A stretch of 64,000 nucleotides of DNA from Segatella copri DSM 18205 (GTDB lineage: Bacteria; Bacteroidota; Bacteroidia; Bacteroidales; Bacteroidaceae), in contig NZ_CP102288.1 in the NCBI RefSeq assembly GCF_025151535.1, forward strand, positions 2,117,501 to 2,181,500, written 5' to 3'. Each line of letters begins with the position of its first letter. Position 1 is the stretch's first letter. The notes beneath the pieces were generated by a model, which did not search any database, was not told where the DNA came from, and saw only the letters and a program-made list of their open reading frames with translations. Shown one piece after another: positions 1 through 11,136 of the stretch. The translations under genes and the position numbers were made by a program.

Positions 1-71
1 GTGCGTACAAGAAGAGAAGCGAACTTTTAAGTCCTGTTCCTAAATCTTCATAGGAAATTCGTCTCTCCAGA

Positions 72-1605
<1,534 letters not shown>

Positions 1606-1928
1606 ATATCATTTTTACTTTGCTATACCCGAAAGTCTAGCGAAGTGTTTGTTGTCTGTACTTAGGACGAATATCCTTTTCGTTTATTGAAGCTTAGTAA
1701 ACCTGACTTGTCAATTGCTTGACGGTTCGTTTCTTTTACCCAGTCAACTTTCTTATTTCTAAGAAGTTAACCGCTTCTTGTACTACTTGTCTGTTTATGT
1801 AAAATCTTTCAAAGAACTCTTTCTTCGTAAGTTAGGCTGCGCTCAACAATTGAAATAAATTTCATTGTATTCGACTTGCACTAACTTTCTTTGTTGCTTA
1901 GAGAAGTTGTATTTCTCAAAAGCGAGTG

Positions 1929-1960
1929 CAAAAGTACTAACTATTTTTCATTCCACCAAA
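1929..1960 (-). promoter_or_regulatory. rRNA operon promoter
   Basis: On the minus strand there is a TTTG at 1960-1957, 20 bp, then TACTTTTG at 1936-1929, matching the Bacteroidota housekeeping consensus (TTTG, 19-21 bp, TAnnTTTG). It lies about 320 bp upstream of the mature 16S 5' end. The intervening 1606-1928 stretch would be the transcribed leader carrying processing stems; I see no gene there. From 1961 to about 2290 the sequence is AT-rich and I see no gene. Confidence 0.75.
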
Positions 1961-2292
1961 TCTTTTCGCAAAAAAGTTGAGATTTTAGCTATATTTTAAC
2001 ATATATAAACAAACAAATCCATTTTAGAAGCTATTTCTGCCTATTTTAAAGGACTACATAAAAACTACATTTCAAATTAGGAAATACACCTGTGATAGAT
2101 TTAACTAGGTGCATGTAGAATAGAGAGACATGCATACGAATTTTCCTTTTTTATTATTAATGTACGCGCGCAATAACATATTTTTTATCTTATCTAAACC
2201 TACACAAGCATCACCCCTAAACATTCTATCCAGCTATGCACTTAACAATTAATCCACTTATTTTTCTATATTTTTTAATTCTTGATTCCATT

Positions 2293-2481
2293 TCAATAGT
2301 TTTTACCACTCTTTCCACCCTCTTTCTTGATGAGCATGTGGTAGAGACCATCGCTCTTCAGGAGATCGATACCATAGTTGTCCCATTTGTGACTCTTGCG
2401 CATGCACATATCGGTGGTAACCATGATGTATACTTTACCATTATGCATACGGGTGATGTAGGCATCACGGGAAATGCCAAA
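2293..2481 (-). pseudogene. Remnant of a GH43-like glycoside hydrolase gene
   Basis: The minus strand has an open stretch of 62 codons bounded by stops at both ends and with no start codon. It includes RDAYITRMHNGKVYIMVTTD followed by a WDNYGIDLLKSD segment, the pattern at the N-terminal catalytic blade of GH43-type beta-propeller enzymes, where an early Asp is catalytic. After LLKSD the text jumps to a different segment ending in a stop, which suggests an internal deletion. It cannot make an enzyme. Family assignment rests on motif recall only. Confidence 0.45.
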
Positions 2482-2600
2482 TTATTAAGGGAAATATGGG
2501 GAGAATTCACAAATAATGGTCTCTTTTTATTGATTATTATTCATGGGACAGGCGATGGAATCGCCTGGAACGGGGGCAGAAGGGGGACAGACCAGAAGAC

Positions 2601-2679
2601 AAAGGAGAGGGAGGAAAGAAAAAAGGGAGGAAGAAAAAAGAGAGGAAAGAAAAGGGGAGGAAGGAAAAAGGGAGGAAAA
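2601..2679. repeat. 79-base uninterrupted purine tract
   Basis: Every base from 2601 to 2679 on the plus strand is A or G, in irregular GGA, GAAA and GGGAGG units. It lies just 3' of gltD, so leftward read-through would yield an RNA of pure pyrimidine. Such homopurine/homopyrimidine DNA can form triplex structures; that role is an inference. Confidence 0.9.
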
Positions 2680-2693
2680 CCTCATCACTGAGG
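2677..2693 (-). terminator. Possible terminator of gltD
   Basis: On the minus strand CCTCA, a four-base loop and TGAGG form a short hairpin followed by TTTT and then the long pyrimidine tract. It is 37 bp past the gltD stop. The stem is only 5 bp, so the call is weak. Confidence 0.4.
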
Positions 2694-2729
2694 TCAACCT
2701 CCCTACACTTATAGTTAAAAATAACCGAT

Positions 2730-4073
2730 TTATTTGTTTAGGAACTTATCTACCTGGGCAGCTATTTTTCTGCCGCTTGCCATGGCGCGTACTACCAGAG
2801 AGGCACCACTTGCTGCATCGCCAGCCACGAATACATTCTCGGCAAATTCAGGCTGCTGTGGTTTCAGGAAGCCCATGGCCAGGAATACGGCCTCTGCCTT
2901 GATGATTTCCGGCTCGCCTGCCTCTACCATCAGTGGGCGACCACCCTCAGGGTTTGGCTTCCAGTCGATAGGCTGAACCTTCACACCTGTCAACTTACCA
3001 TTCTTTCCCAGAAACTCCAGAGAGTTGATGTTCCAACGGCGAGTACAGCCTTCCTCATGACTTGAAGTGGTCTTCAGGGTGCGAGGCCAGTTTGGCCAAG
3101 GATTCTTAGGATCCTCAGGGCCTTCTACAGGCTTCGGCATGATTTCTATCTGGGTTACGCTCTTGCAACCCTGACGATGAGCAGTACCGATACAGTCGGA
3201 ACCCGTATCACCACCACCGATTACCAACACATCCTTGCCCTTGCAGTTAACCAGTTCGTCCTTAGAGAACTCCATACCGGCAAGGATACGGTTCTGTTGA
3301 GAAAGCAGTTCGAGGGCGAAATAAACACCCTTCAACTCTCGTCCAGGAATCTTCAGGTCGCGTGCCGTTGGCGTACCGGTAGATACCACATAGGCATCGA
3401 AGCCTTCTGGCAATTTAGTTACATCAATCTGCTGATTGTATCTGAACTCGATGCCCTCTTCTTCGAGAAGACGAAGACGGCGGTCGATGATGCTCTTGTT
3501 GAGTTTGAAGTTAGGAATACCATAACGCAACAGACCACCGGCATTCTCACGTGCCTCGAATACTGTTACCTTATATCCCTTATGGTTCAACTGGTTGGCA
3601 GCTACCAATCCCGCAGGACCGGCACCGATGACAGCCACCGTCTTGCCATTACGCTCAGGAATCTCAACATGTACATAATCCTCAGAGAAGGCGTGCTCCA
3701 CGATGGCACACTCATCCTCACGGTTGGTGGTTGGCTCATGATCCATGAGATTCAATACACACGCCTTCTCACAGAGTGCAGGACAGATGCGTCCTGTGAA
3801 CTCCGGAAAGTCGTTGGTGGAATTGAGGAGACGGTAAGCCTGCTCCCAGTCGCCCTTGTAGAGGGCATCATTCCACTCCGGTGCCTTGTTGCCCAGCGGA
3901 CAAGCCCAGTGACAGAAAGGCACACCACAATCCATGCAACGTGAAGCCTGCTGTCGGCGGTCGTTGCTATTCAATGTCTGTTCTACCTCGCTGAAGTCGA
4001 GGATTCTATCGTGAATTGGTCTATAACCTGCTTCCTTGCGAGGTATAGTCAAAAATGCTTTTGGATTTCCCAT
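2730..4073 (-). CDS. gltD: Glutamate synthase small subunit
   Basis: 447 residues, the usual size for the GltD beta subunit, which passes electrons from NAD(P)H through FAD to the large subunit. The N-terminal cysteine cluster CMDCGVPFCHWACPLGN with a later CEKAC binds the two 4Fe-4S centres. A first Rossmann motif (VAVIGAGPAGL, about residue 145) binds FAD, a second (VLVIGGGDTGSD, about residue 282) binds the nicotinamide nucleotide, and FVAGDAASGASLV near the C-terminus closes the FAD site. It follows gltB on the same strand after a 99-bp gap filled with AT-rich repeat arms, so the two are probably co-transcribed. Confidence 0.97.
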   Translation of the reverse strand: MGNPKAFLTIPRKEAGYRPIHDRILDFSEVEQTLNSNDRRQQASRCMDCGVPFCHWACPLGNKAPEWNDALYKGDWEQAYRLLNSTNDFPEFTGRICPALCEKACVLNLMDHEPTTNREDECAIVEHAFSEDYVHVEIPERNGKTVAVIGAGPAGLVAANQLNHKGYKVTVFEARENAGGLLRYGIPNFKLNKSIIDRRLRLLEEEGIEFRYNQQIDVTKLPEGFDAYVVSTGTPTARDLKIPGRELKGVYFALELLSQQNRILAGMEFSKDELVNCKGKDVLVIGGGDTGSDCIGTAHRQGCKSVTQIEIMPKPVEGPEDPKNPWPNWPRTLKTTSSHEEGCTRRWNINSLEFLGKNGKLTGVKVQPIDWKPNPEGGRPLMVEAGEPEIIKAEAVFLAMGFLKPQQPEFAENVFVAGDAASGASLVVRAMASGRKIAAQVDKFLNK

Positions 4074-4083
4074 CGTTATATTC

Positions 4084-4177
4084 AGTTTATAATTTATAGT
4101 TTATAGTTTATAGAGGCTAACGCCCTTGAGCACGGAAGTCCCTATCAACTATAAACTATTAACTGTTAACTATTAAT
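4084..4177. repeat. Facing AT-rich repeat arms (gltB-gltD gap)
   Basis: The left arm 4084-4113 consists of tandem TTTATAG-like heptads. The right arm 4146-4177 carries the complementary ACTATAA and TTAACTATTAA units. A more GC-rich centre of about 32 bases separates them. The arms can pair as a long imperfect hairpin in RNA or DNA, and the right arm overlaps the gltB stop codon. The same plan with other heptads recurs at 8731-8846, 13341-13490 and 17808-17935. Confidence 0.8.
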
Positions 4178-7100
4178 AATCTCGCTGCATATCCGCAATC
4201 TTCTGCTGCAACTTCTTTACCTGTTCCTCCTGGAGAACTCGCTTGTACTCGATTGGCACTACCTGGATGAAATCCTCTACGTAGTGGTTCCAGTCGTCGA
4301 GCATGGTACGGGCAAGCTTACTGCCGGTGTAGAGATAATGCTGACGAATCAGCTCGTGCAACTCCTTGCGATAGGTGCTATCCTCCACGAGGTTAATCTC
4401 CACCATATCCATGTTACAGAAGTAATCGAAGTTGTGGTTCTTATCCCATACGTAGGCAACACCACCACTCATACCAGCGGCGAAGTTACGGCCGGTTTCA
4501 CCGAGCACTACTACTCTACCGCCCGTCATATACTCGCAGCAGTGGTCGCCAGCACCCTCAATCACGGCGATGGCACCGGAGTTACGAACACCAAAGCGCT
4601 CTCCTACCTTACCATTGATATACAACTCACCGCTTGTGGCACCATACAATCCGGTGTTACCGGCGATGATGTTATCCTCGGCAGAGAAGTTGCTGCGGAT
4701 AGGAGGAAGGATGGAAATACGACCTCCTGAAAGTCCCTTGGCGAAATAGTCATTGGTCTCACCCTCGAGTTTGAAATCCACTCCATTGACCAGGAAGGCA
4801 CCGAAACTCTGACCTGCAGAACCCTTGAACTTCACGTTTACGGTCTTGTCAGGAAGACCCGCCTCACCATATTTCTCGGCAATCATACCGCTCAGCATGG
4901 CACCTGCGGCACGGTCGGTATTCTTGATGGCGAAATCGAGGTTCACCTCTTCCTGATTCTCGATGGCACGCTGTGCACCACGAATCAACTGCTGGTCGAG
5001 CACATTGTCTAGGTCATGAATCTGCTCGGTAGTATGATAGAGCGAGCAATGACCTGTCTCACGATGCAAGAGACGAGAGAAGTCGAGCAAGTCTGCCTTT
5101 TCCTCGATGCTCTTAGCCACCTCTGGCTCTACGGCATCAGCACCCTCGGTAGGAACAATCTCCTCATCCTTCTTACGGACGATGAGCTCGGTATGACCGA
5201 TGATATCGTTCAATGAGGTGTAACCCATCTCAGCCAGATACTCACGAACCTCCTCGGCGAGGAAGCGGAAGTAGTTGATGAGGTACTTGTAGCTGCCACG
5301 GAAGTGCGCACGGAGCTTAGGATCCTGTGTGGCAACACCCATAGGACAGGTATTCAGGTTACACTTACGCATCATGACACAACCCAAAACGATGAGGGCT
5401 GCCGTACCGAAACTGAATTCCTCAGCACCGAGCAGAGCCATCAGGATGATGTCACGACCGCTCTTCAACTGACCATCCACCTGCAGACGAACCTGTCCGC
5501 GAAGACCGTTCTTCACCAGAGTCTGCTGGGTTTCAGAAAGTCCGATTTCAGGAGAGATACCAGCGAAACGCATACTTGATGCAGGGCTGGCACCTGTACC
5601 ACCCTCAGCACCAGAGATAACGATGAGGTCTGCCTTCGCCTTAGCTACACCGGCAGCGATGGTACCCACACCACTCTCAGCTACCAACTTCACGGAGATA
5701 GCCGCCTTAGGGTTTACGTTCTTGAGGTCGAAGATGAGCTGAGCCAAATCCTCGATACTGTAGATATCGTGATGAGGTGGAGGAGAAATCAGGCTGATGC
5801 CAGGGATAGAGTGACGGGTCTTGGCGATGACCTCGTTGACCTTGAAGCCAGGCAACTGACCACCCTCACCCGGTTTAGCACCCTGTGCCACCTTAATCTG
5901 GATTTCCTCTGCATTTACCAAATATTCTGTTGTCACACCAAATCGACCGGAAGCCACCTGCTTGGTTTTGCTTGAGAGGCTGATGCCATCCTGTGTAGAA
6001 TGGAATCGCTCGTTATCCTCACCACCTTCACCGGTATTGCTTCGGGCACCGAGGGCGTTCATGGCGAGTGCCATTGCCTCGTGAGCCTCTTTGGAGAGGG
6101 CACCGAAACTCATCGCACCGGTAACGAAGTGCTTCACGATTTCCTCTACCGGCTCCACCTTATCTATAGAGATAGGATTCTTGCGGAAGCTGAAGAAGTC
6201 GCGGATGAAGATAGGCTCCTGCTTATCGTCAACGAGATGTGTATATTTCTTGAAGAGATCATAATCGCCCTTGCGGGTTGCGAGCTGCAGAGTGGCGATG
6301 GTCTCTGGGTTCCAAGCGTGCTTGATACCGTCCTTGCGGTAGTGGAACTGTCCCATACTTGGCAGGAACTCGAGCTTCTTGGTCTCGAATGCCTTGTCGT
6401 GCAGGCGGATGGCATCACGGGCGATGGTCTCGAGTCCGATACCGCCGATGGTGCTCACCTCTGTTCCGAAGTAGCTCTTCAGAAGGCTCTCGCTCAAACC
6501 GATGCTCTCGAAGATCTTGGCACCTCGATAGCTTCGGATGGTAGAGATACCCATCTTAGCCATAATCTTGAACAAGCCCTTCTTCACAGCCTTGATGTAG
6601 TTCTGCTCGGCTGTATGGTAATCCTCCTGAATCTTTCCCTTCTTTACAAGGTCGTCGAGGATGGCGTATGTCAAGTATGGACAGAGGGCTGATGCACCGT
6701 AACCCAACAGGAGGGCTGCATGCATTACCTCACGAATTTCACCGCTCTCAACGATGAGGGCAGTCTGCACACGCTTGCCGGCATCAATCAGATAATGATG
6801 TACGGCACTCACGGCGAGCAGAGATGGAATGGCGGCATGAGTTTCATCCACACCACGGTCGCTCAAGATGATGTAGTTGTAGCCATCATCCACGCTCTTG
6901 GCAGCCTCCTTGCAGAGTTCATCCAGAGCCTCATGCAGTCCTTCTTCGCCCTTGGCGGTTTCGAAGAGCATGTGGAGCTTGACGGTATTGAAGCCCTTGT
7001 AGCGGATATTCTGAAGGATATCCAGCTGGGTATTAGTCAAGATAGGATGTGGCAGACGGACCATCTTGCAGTTGCTTTCGTCTGGGTTCAGGATGCCGGA

Positions 7101-8696
7101 ACCTACTCTACCGATATACTCGGTAAGACTCATCACGAGGTTCTCACGGATAGAATCGATAGCAGGGTTGGTAACCTGAGCAAACTGCTGACGGAAGTAG
7201 TTAAAGAAAATCTGTGGCTGGTCGGAAAGCACAGCAAGCGGAGTATCATTACCCATAGAAGCAGTAGGTTCCTGACCCTTGGTAGCCATTGGGATGATAG
7301 TACCGTCGATATCTTCCTCGCCAAAACCGAATTCCAATTCCTTGCGAGTGAGGTTGTCCACACCATTTTCCACCTTACGGCCACTGCGAAGTTTCTCCAG
7401 TTCAATACGGTTGGTGTTCAACCACTGACGATATGGATGCTGGGCAGCCAGGCGCTCCTTGATTTCACCATCATAATAGATTTTGCCTTCCTGGGTATCA
7501 ATCAAGAGGATCTTACCAGGCTGCAGACGACCCTTCTCGGCAATCTCGGTTGGGTCGAAATCCATGACACCTACCTCAGATGCGACTACCATCATATCGT
7601 TCTTGGTGATGGTATAGCGTGCAGGGCGCAAACCGTTTCTATCGAGCATACCACCGGCATAACGGCCATCGCTGAAGAGCAGGGCGGCAGGACCATCCCA
7701 TGGCTCCATCAGGATAGAGTGGTACTCATAGAATGCCTTCAGATCCTCAGAGATAGGGTTCTTGTCATTGAAGCTCTCAGGCACCATGACAGCCATGGCA
7801 TGAGGCAATGACAAACCGCTCATCACGAAGAACTCAAATACATTGTCGAGGCTGGCAGAGTCACTCATATCAGGCTGGACGATAGGAGAAATCTCACGGA
7901 TATCGCCCAAAGCCTCGCTGCTCAACACACTCTCACGAGCCTTCATCCAGGCACGGTTACCACGGATGGTGTTAATCTCACCATTGTGGGCTAGGAGACG
8001 GAATGGCTGAGCCAGACTCCATGTTGGGAAGGTGTTGGTAGAGAAGCGGGAGTGAACCAGAGCCAGACCGCTTGTGAAATAATTATTGGTCAAGTCAGGA
8101 TAATATTGGCGCAACTGGAGGCTGCTCAACATACCCTTATATACGATGTTCGAATTAGACAACGAACAAATATAGAAATCAGGATCGCTGACACGTTTCT
8201 CAATACGTTTACGGATAAGAAAGAGGGTGCGCTCAAAGACAGGCACCTTATCATCTGTAACACCTGTGATAAACACCTGTTTGATAGCTGGTTCGTTACT
8301 CAAAGCAGCCTCACCCAAACAATCAGGGTTAGTAGGCACATTGCGGAGATGCATCAGCTGCAATCCCTCGCGTTCAATTTCCTCAATCATGATAGAGAGA
8401 ATATCCTGCTGTTTCTTCTCATCCTTAGGCAAGAAGACGAGACCCGTACCATATTTACCTTTTTCTGGCACCGGGATACCCTGAAGAAGAATAAACTCAT
8501 GTGGAATCTGGAGCATGATACCGGCACCGTCGCCCGTCTTGTTATCGGCACCCTCTGCACCACGATGACGCATGTTTTCGAGCACCTTCAAGGCGTTATC
8601 GACCAGCTCATGACTCTTGTTACCGTGGATATTCACCACCATACCTACGCCACACGCATCGTGCTCATAGGCTGAACTGTACAATCCTTTTTCCAT
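4173..8696 (-). CDS. gltB: Glutamate synthase large subunit
   Basis: 1507 residues, full length for GltB. After a short propeptide the sequence ACGVG supplies the N-terminal nucleophile Cys (about residue 15) of the class II glutaminase domain. The central and FMN domains follow. The 3Fe-4S ligands are in CVMMRKCNLNTCPMGVATQD (about residues 1130-1150). The C-terminal GXGXG beta-helix shows repeated G-rich turns such as GGRVVVLGETGRNFAAGMSGG. It converts glutamine plus 2-oxoglutarate to two glutamates with GltD. It sits between asnB and gltD on one strand. Confidence 0.98.
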   Translation of the reverse strand: MEKGLYSSAYEHDACGVGMVVNIHGNKSHELVDNALKVLENMRHRGAEGADNKTGDGAGIMLQIPHEFILLQGIPVPEKGKYGTGLVFLPKDEKKQQDILSIMIEEIEREGLQLMHLRNVPTNPDCLGEAALSNEPAIKQVFITGVTDDKVPVFERTLFLIRKRIEKRVSDPDFYICSLSNSNIVYKGMLSSLQLRQYYPDLTNNYFTSGLALVHSRFSTNTFPTWSLAQPFRLLAHNGEINTIRGNRAWMKARESVLSSEALGDIREISPIVQPDMSDSASLDNVFEFFVMSGLSLPHAMAVMVPESFNDKNPISEDLKAFYEYHSILMEPWDGPAALLFSDGRYAGGMLDRNGLRPARYTITKNDMMVVASEVGVMDFDPTEIAEKGRLQPGKILLIDTQEGKIYYDGEIKERLAAQHPYRQWLNTNRIELEKLRSGRKVENGVDNLTRKELEFGFGEEDIDGTIIPMATKGQEPTASMGNDTPLAVLSDQPQIFFNYFRQQFAQVTNPAIDSIRENLVMSLTEYIGRVGSGILNPDESNCKMVRLPHPILTNTQLDILQNIRYKGFNTVKLHMLFETAKGEEGLHEALDELCKEAAKSVDDGYNYIILSDRGVDETHAAIPSLLAVSAVHHYLIDAGKRVQTALIVESGEIREVMHAALLLGYGASALCPYLTYAILDDLVKKGKIQEDYHTAEQNYIKAVKKGLFKIMAKMGISTIRSYRGAKIFESIGLSESLLKSYFGTEVSTIGGIGLETIARDAIRLHDKAFETKKLEFLPSMGQFHYRKDGIKHAWNPETIATLQLATRKGDYDLFKKYTHLVDDKQEPIFIRDFFSFRKNPISIDKVEPVEEIVKHFVTGAMSFGALSKEAHEAMALAMNALGARSNTGEGGEDNERFHSTQDGISLSSKTKQVASGRFGVTTEYLVNAEEIQIKVAQGAKPGEGGQLPGFKVNEVIAKTRHSIPGISLISPPPHHDIYSIEDLAQLIFDLKNVNPKAAISVKLVAESGVGTIAAGVAKAKADLIVISGAEGGTGASPASSMRFAGISPEIGLSETQQTLVKNGLRGQVRLQVDGQLKSGRDIILMALLGAEEFSFGTAALIVLGCVMMRKCNLNTCPMGVATQDPKLRAHFRGSYKYLINYFRFLAEEVREYLAEMGYTSLNDIIGHTELIVRKKDEEIVPTEGADAVEPEVAKSIEEKADLLDFSRLLHRETGHCSLYHTTEQIHDLDNVLDQQLIRGAQRAIENQEEVNLDFAIKNTDRAAGAMLSGMIAEKYGEAGLPDKTVNVKFKGSAGQSFGAFLVNGVDFKLEGETNDYFAKGLSGGRISILPPIRSNFSAEDNIIAGNTGLYGATSGELYINGKVGERFGVRNSGAIAVIEGAGDHCCEYMTGGRVVVLGETGRNFAAGMSGGVAYVWDKNHNFDYFCNMDMVEINLVEDSTYRKELHELIRQHYLYTGSKLARTMLDDWNHYVEDFIQVVPIEYKRVLQEEQVKKLQQKIADMQRDY

Positions 8697-8730
8697 TTCT
8701 TGTTCGTTTTATATCGGTTATTCTTAATTT

Positions 8731-8846
8731 GAATGTTAAGTGTTAAATGTTAAGTGTTAAATTAGGCTTATGCCCTTGCGACATGCTAAAGGTCTCACAA
8801 ATAATCTGCGAGGCAACTAACATTTAACACTTAACATTTAACATTT
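8731..8846. repeat. Facing AT-rich repeat arms (asnB-gltB gap)
   Basis: The left arm 8731-8764 is a run of GTTAAATGTTAAGT units. The right arm 8816-8846 is the complementary ACATTTAACACTTAAC run. They enclose about 50 bases and fill almost the whole 154-bp gap between asnB and gltB. A transcript through here could fold into a hairpin of about 30 bp, compatible with attenuation or RNA processing between the two genes, although no U-run follows directly. Confidence 0.85.
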
Positions 8847-8850
8847 CTAT

Positions 8851-10638
8851 TTATTTATACGCCTGTTCGTGAACTCCCGCCACGGCTCTGCCGCTAGGGT
8901 CGTTCTGGTTCTTGAATGAAGCATCCCAGGCAAGGGCTTCAGCTGTAGAACATGCTACGCTAGGCACACTAGGTACGCTTTTGGCAGCGCTGTCGCTTGG
9001 GAAATGCTCGGCGAAGATAGAACGATAATAATACTCCTCCTTATTCTGTGGAGGGTTGATAGGGAATCGCTCAGCAGCATGCGCCATCTGCTCATCGCTG
9101 ACGGCAGATGCGGTAATCTGCTTCAGGGTATCAATCCATGAATAGCCCACACCATCTGAGAACTGCTCCTTCTGTCGCCATGCCACTTCTTCTGGAAGCA
9201 AATCGGCAAATGCCTCACGAACCACCTTTTTCTCGATGGTCTTATCCGGACACATCTTCAAAACCGGGTTCATACCCATCGCTACATCCAGGAACTCCTT
9301 GTCGAGGAAAGGCACACGGCCCTCGATGCCCCATGCAGCCAAACTCTTGTTGGCTCTCAGACAATCGTAGAGGTAGAGTTTGCCGAGCTTGCGCACGGTT
9401 TCCTCATGGAATGCCTTGGCATCCGGTGCTTTATGGAAGTAGAGATAACCTCCGAATACCTCGTCGGCACCCTCGCCCGAAAGCACCATCTTGATACCCA
9501 TGCTTCGGATGACTCTCGCTAAAAGATACATCGGGGTAGATGCACGGACGGTAGTCACATCGTAGGTCTCGATAAAATAAATGACATCACGGATAGCATC
9601 CAGACCTTCCTGAATGGTGTAGTTGATTTCGTGATGCACAGTTCCGATGTGTTCGGCAACCAAACGTGCCTTTGCCAGATCAGGCGCACCCTTCAAACCA
9701 ACAGCGAAGGAGTGAAGTCGAGGCCAGTATGCCTTGGTCTCTCCCCCATTCTCTACACGGGTAGAAGAATATTTCTCGGCTACAGCAGAGATGACAGAAG
9801 AATCAAGACCACCACTGAGAAGAACACCATAAGGAACATCACTCATCAACTGACGTTTGACAGAAGCCTCCAAAGCATCATGAATCTCTCTCACTGCCGC
9901 TTTCTCCTGAGGTTCAGTATCCTTCAGCTGTTCTTCAGCCTTCTTGGCATCATCAATCTGATATTTTTTCTGCATGGCAGCATACTCAAACCAATCGCGT
10001 GTATAGTATCGCTTCATGCCAGGGTTCTTGCTATAATAATAATGACCTGGGAGGAATGGCTCGTAGTGGTCGCACTGACCTTCCAAAGCCTTCAACTCAC
10101 TTGCCACCAGCACTTTTCCATCCTTATCATAACCAATATAAAGAGGAATCACACCGATAGGGTCGCGGGCGATGAGAAACTCATCACGTTCGGCATCGTA
10201 AAGTGCGAAGGCAAAGATACCATTCAGCTCTTCAAGCATCTTGGAGATACGGGCGTGGAGCGCATCCTCACCTTTATATATTAAGGAATCGAAGTCGGAA
10301 TCTGCTCGCATCTCACGATAGAGAGAAAGAATCACCTCGCAGTCGGAACCAGTCTGATACTGGTATTTGCCGGCAAAACGGGCACGGATGTCCTGATGAT
10401 TATAAATCTCACCGTTTACGGCAAGCACCTGTTTCTTGTCTGGTGCAAACAAAGGTTGGCGACCACTTTCAGGGTCAACAATACTCAGACGCTCATGTGC
10501 CAGGATAGCAGAACCACCACAGTAGATTCCACTCCAGTCTGGTCCGCGATGGCGAATCTTCTGGCTCATACGAAGCGCTTGCTGTCGCAATTCAGGAGTT
10601 TGCTCCTGAATATTGAAGATAGATACGATTCCACACAT
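8851..10638 (-). CDS. asnB: Asparagine synthetase (glutamine-hydrolysing)
   Basis: 595 residues, class II. The mature N-terminus is Cys2 (MCGIVSIF), the glutaminase nucleophile, followed by the RHRGPD and NGEIYNH motifs. The synthetase domain has the PP-loop SGGLDSSVISA at about residue 271 and GEGADEVFGGY further on. It makes asparagine from aspartate, ATP and glutamine. The protein is some 40 residues longer than the commonest AsnB, with a lysine- and glutamate-rich insert around residues 220-260 just before the PP-loop. Placement between the amt and glt genes fits a role in nitrogen partition. It has its own promoter at 10744-10777. Confidence 0.96.
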   Translation of the reverse strand: MCGIVSIFNIQEQTPELRQQALRMSQKIRHRGPDWSGIYCGGSAILAHERLSIVDPESGRQPLFAPDKKQVLAVNGEIYNHQDIRARFAGKYQYQTGSDCEVILSLYREMRADSDFDSLIYKGEDALHARISKMLEELNGIFAFALYDAERDEFLIARDPIGVIPLYIGYDKDGKVLVASELKALEGQCDHYEPFLPGHYYYSKNPGMKRYYTRDWFEYAAMQKKYQIDDAKKAEEQLKDTEPQEKAAVREIHDALEASVKRQLMSDVPYGVLLSGGLDSSVISAVAEKYSSTRVENGGETKAYWPRLHSFAVGLKGAPDLAKARLVAEHIGTVHHEINYTIQEGLDAIRDVIYFIETYDVTTVRASTPMYLLARVIRSMGIKMVLSGEGADEVFGGYLYFHKAPDAKAFHEETVRKLGKLYLYDCLRANKSLAAWGIEGRVPFLDKEFLDVAMGMNPVLKMCPDKTIEKKVVREAFADLLPEEVAWRQKEQFSDGVGYSWIDTLKQITASAVSDEQMAHAAERFPINPPQNKEEYYYRSIFAEHFPSDSAAKSVPSVPSVACSTAEALAWDASFKNQNDPSGRAVAGVHEQAYK

Positions 10639-10743
10639 AAATCTTTTCCTTTCTTTTACGGTTATTTTTAACTATTATTCTCTCTTATTCACCTTGGCAT
10701 GTCCAATCCATTCTTTTAGGAGTAAACCAAGCAAAACAAAGCT

Positions 10744-10777
10744 CAAAATTACTTTTTGCTATGTTTCGGGTGCAAAA
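10744..10777 (-). promoter_or_regulatory. Promoter of asnB
   Basis: On the minus strand TTTTG (10777-10773), 21 bp, TAATTTTG (10751-10744). The start codon of asnB is about 105 bp downstream. A second TAATTTTG at 10780-10773 lacks a suitably placed TTG. Confidence 0.6.
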
Positions 10778-10944
10778 TTACAACTTTTTGTTAGAATAAA
10801 GAAAAGATTAGTAGCATTTTGTCTTTACTTTATCACAACAATAACATATTAACGCATATTAGATTAAAACATATAATAAACTGAAAAGAAAAATATACTA
10901 TTTAATTACAATCTGTAAAATACAATCATTTTTAAGATAAACAA

Positions 10945-11000
10945 AGCGTATCCAGGGCATATTATACGCTCATAGATATGCAACAAAGTATCCAGGGCAT
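10945..11000. repeat. Two direct copies of a 13-mer upstream of asnB
   Basis: GTATCCAGGGCAT occurs at 10948-10960 and 10988-11000, each preceded by ACAAAG or CAAAG, 40 bp apart (about four helical turns). They lie about 200-250 bp upstream of the asnB promoter, a spacing compatible with an activator site. No protein can be assigned. Confidence 0.55.
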
Positions 11001-11035
11001 TATACACAGTTTCTTACCCCCCATATCATACAAAG

Positions 11036-11072
11036 AAATGCCGATAGCTCTTTGACGGAACTATCGGCATTT
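11036..11072 (-). terminator. Terminator downstream of the TorF-like gene
   Basis: AAATGCCGATAG (11036-11047) pairs perfectly with CTATCGGCATTT (11061-11072) around a 13-base loop. On the minus strand the stem is followed by a T-rich run. It lies 65 bp past the stop of the 11137-11856 gene and separates it from asnB. Confidence 0.75.
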
Positions 11073-11136
11073 AAAATAAAAAAATAAAAACTTAAACCTA
11101 CCAACGTAAGATTATATCGTAAAACCTAAGAGCCTA

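Noticed and set aside
2236..2691. 151-codon plus-strand ORF with a lysine-rich tail
   Set aside because: It is the antisense of the GH43-like remnant joined to the purine tract, which makes Lys, Arg, Gly and Glu codons by composition.
6720..7811. 363-codon ORF antisense to gltB
   Set aside because: Shadow of the conserved glutamate synthase frame.
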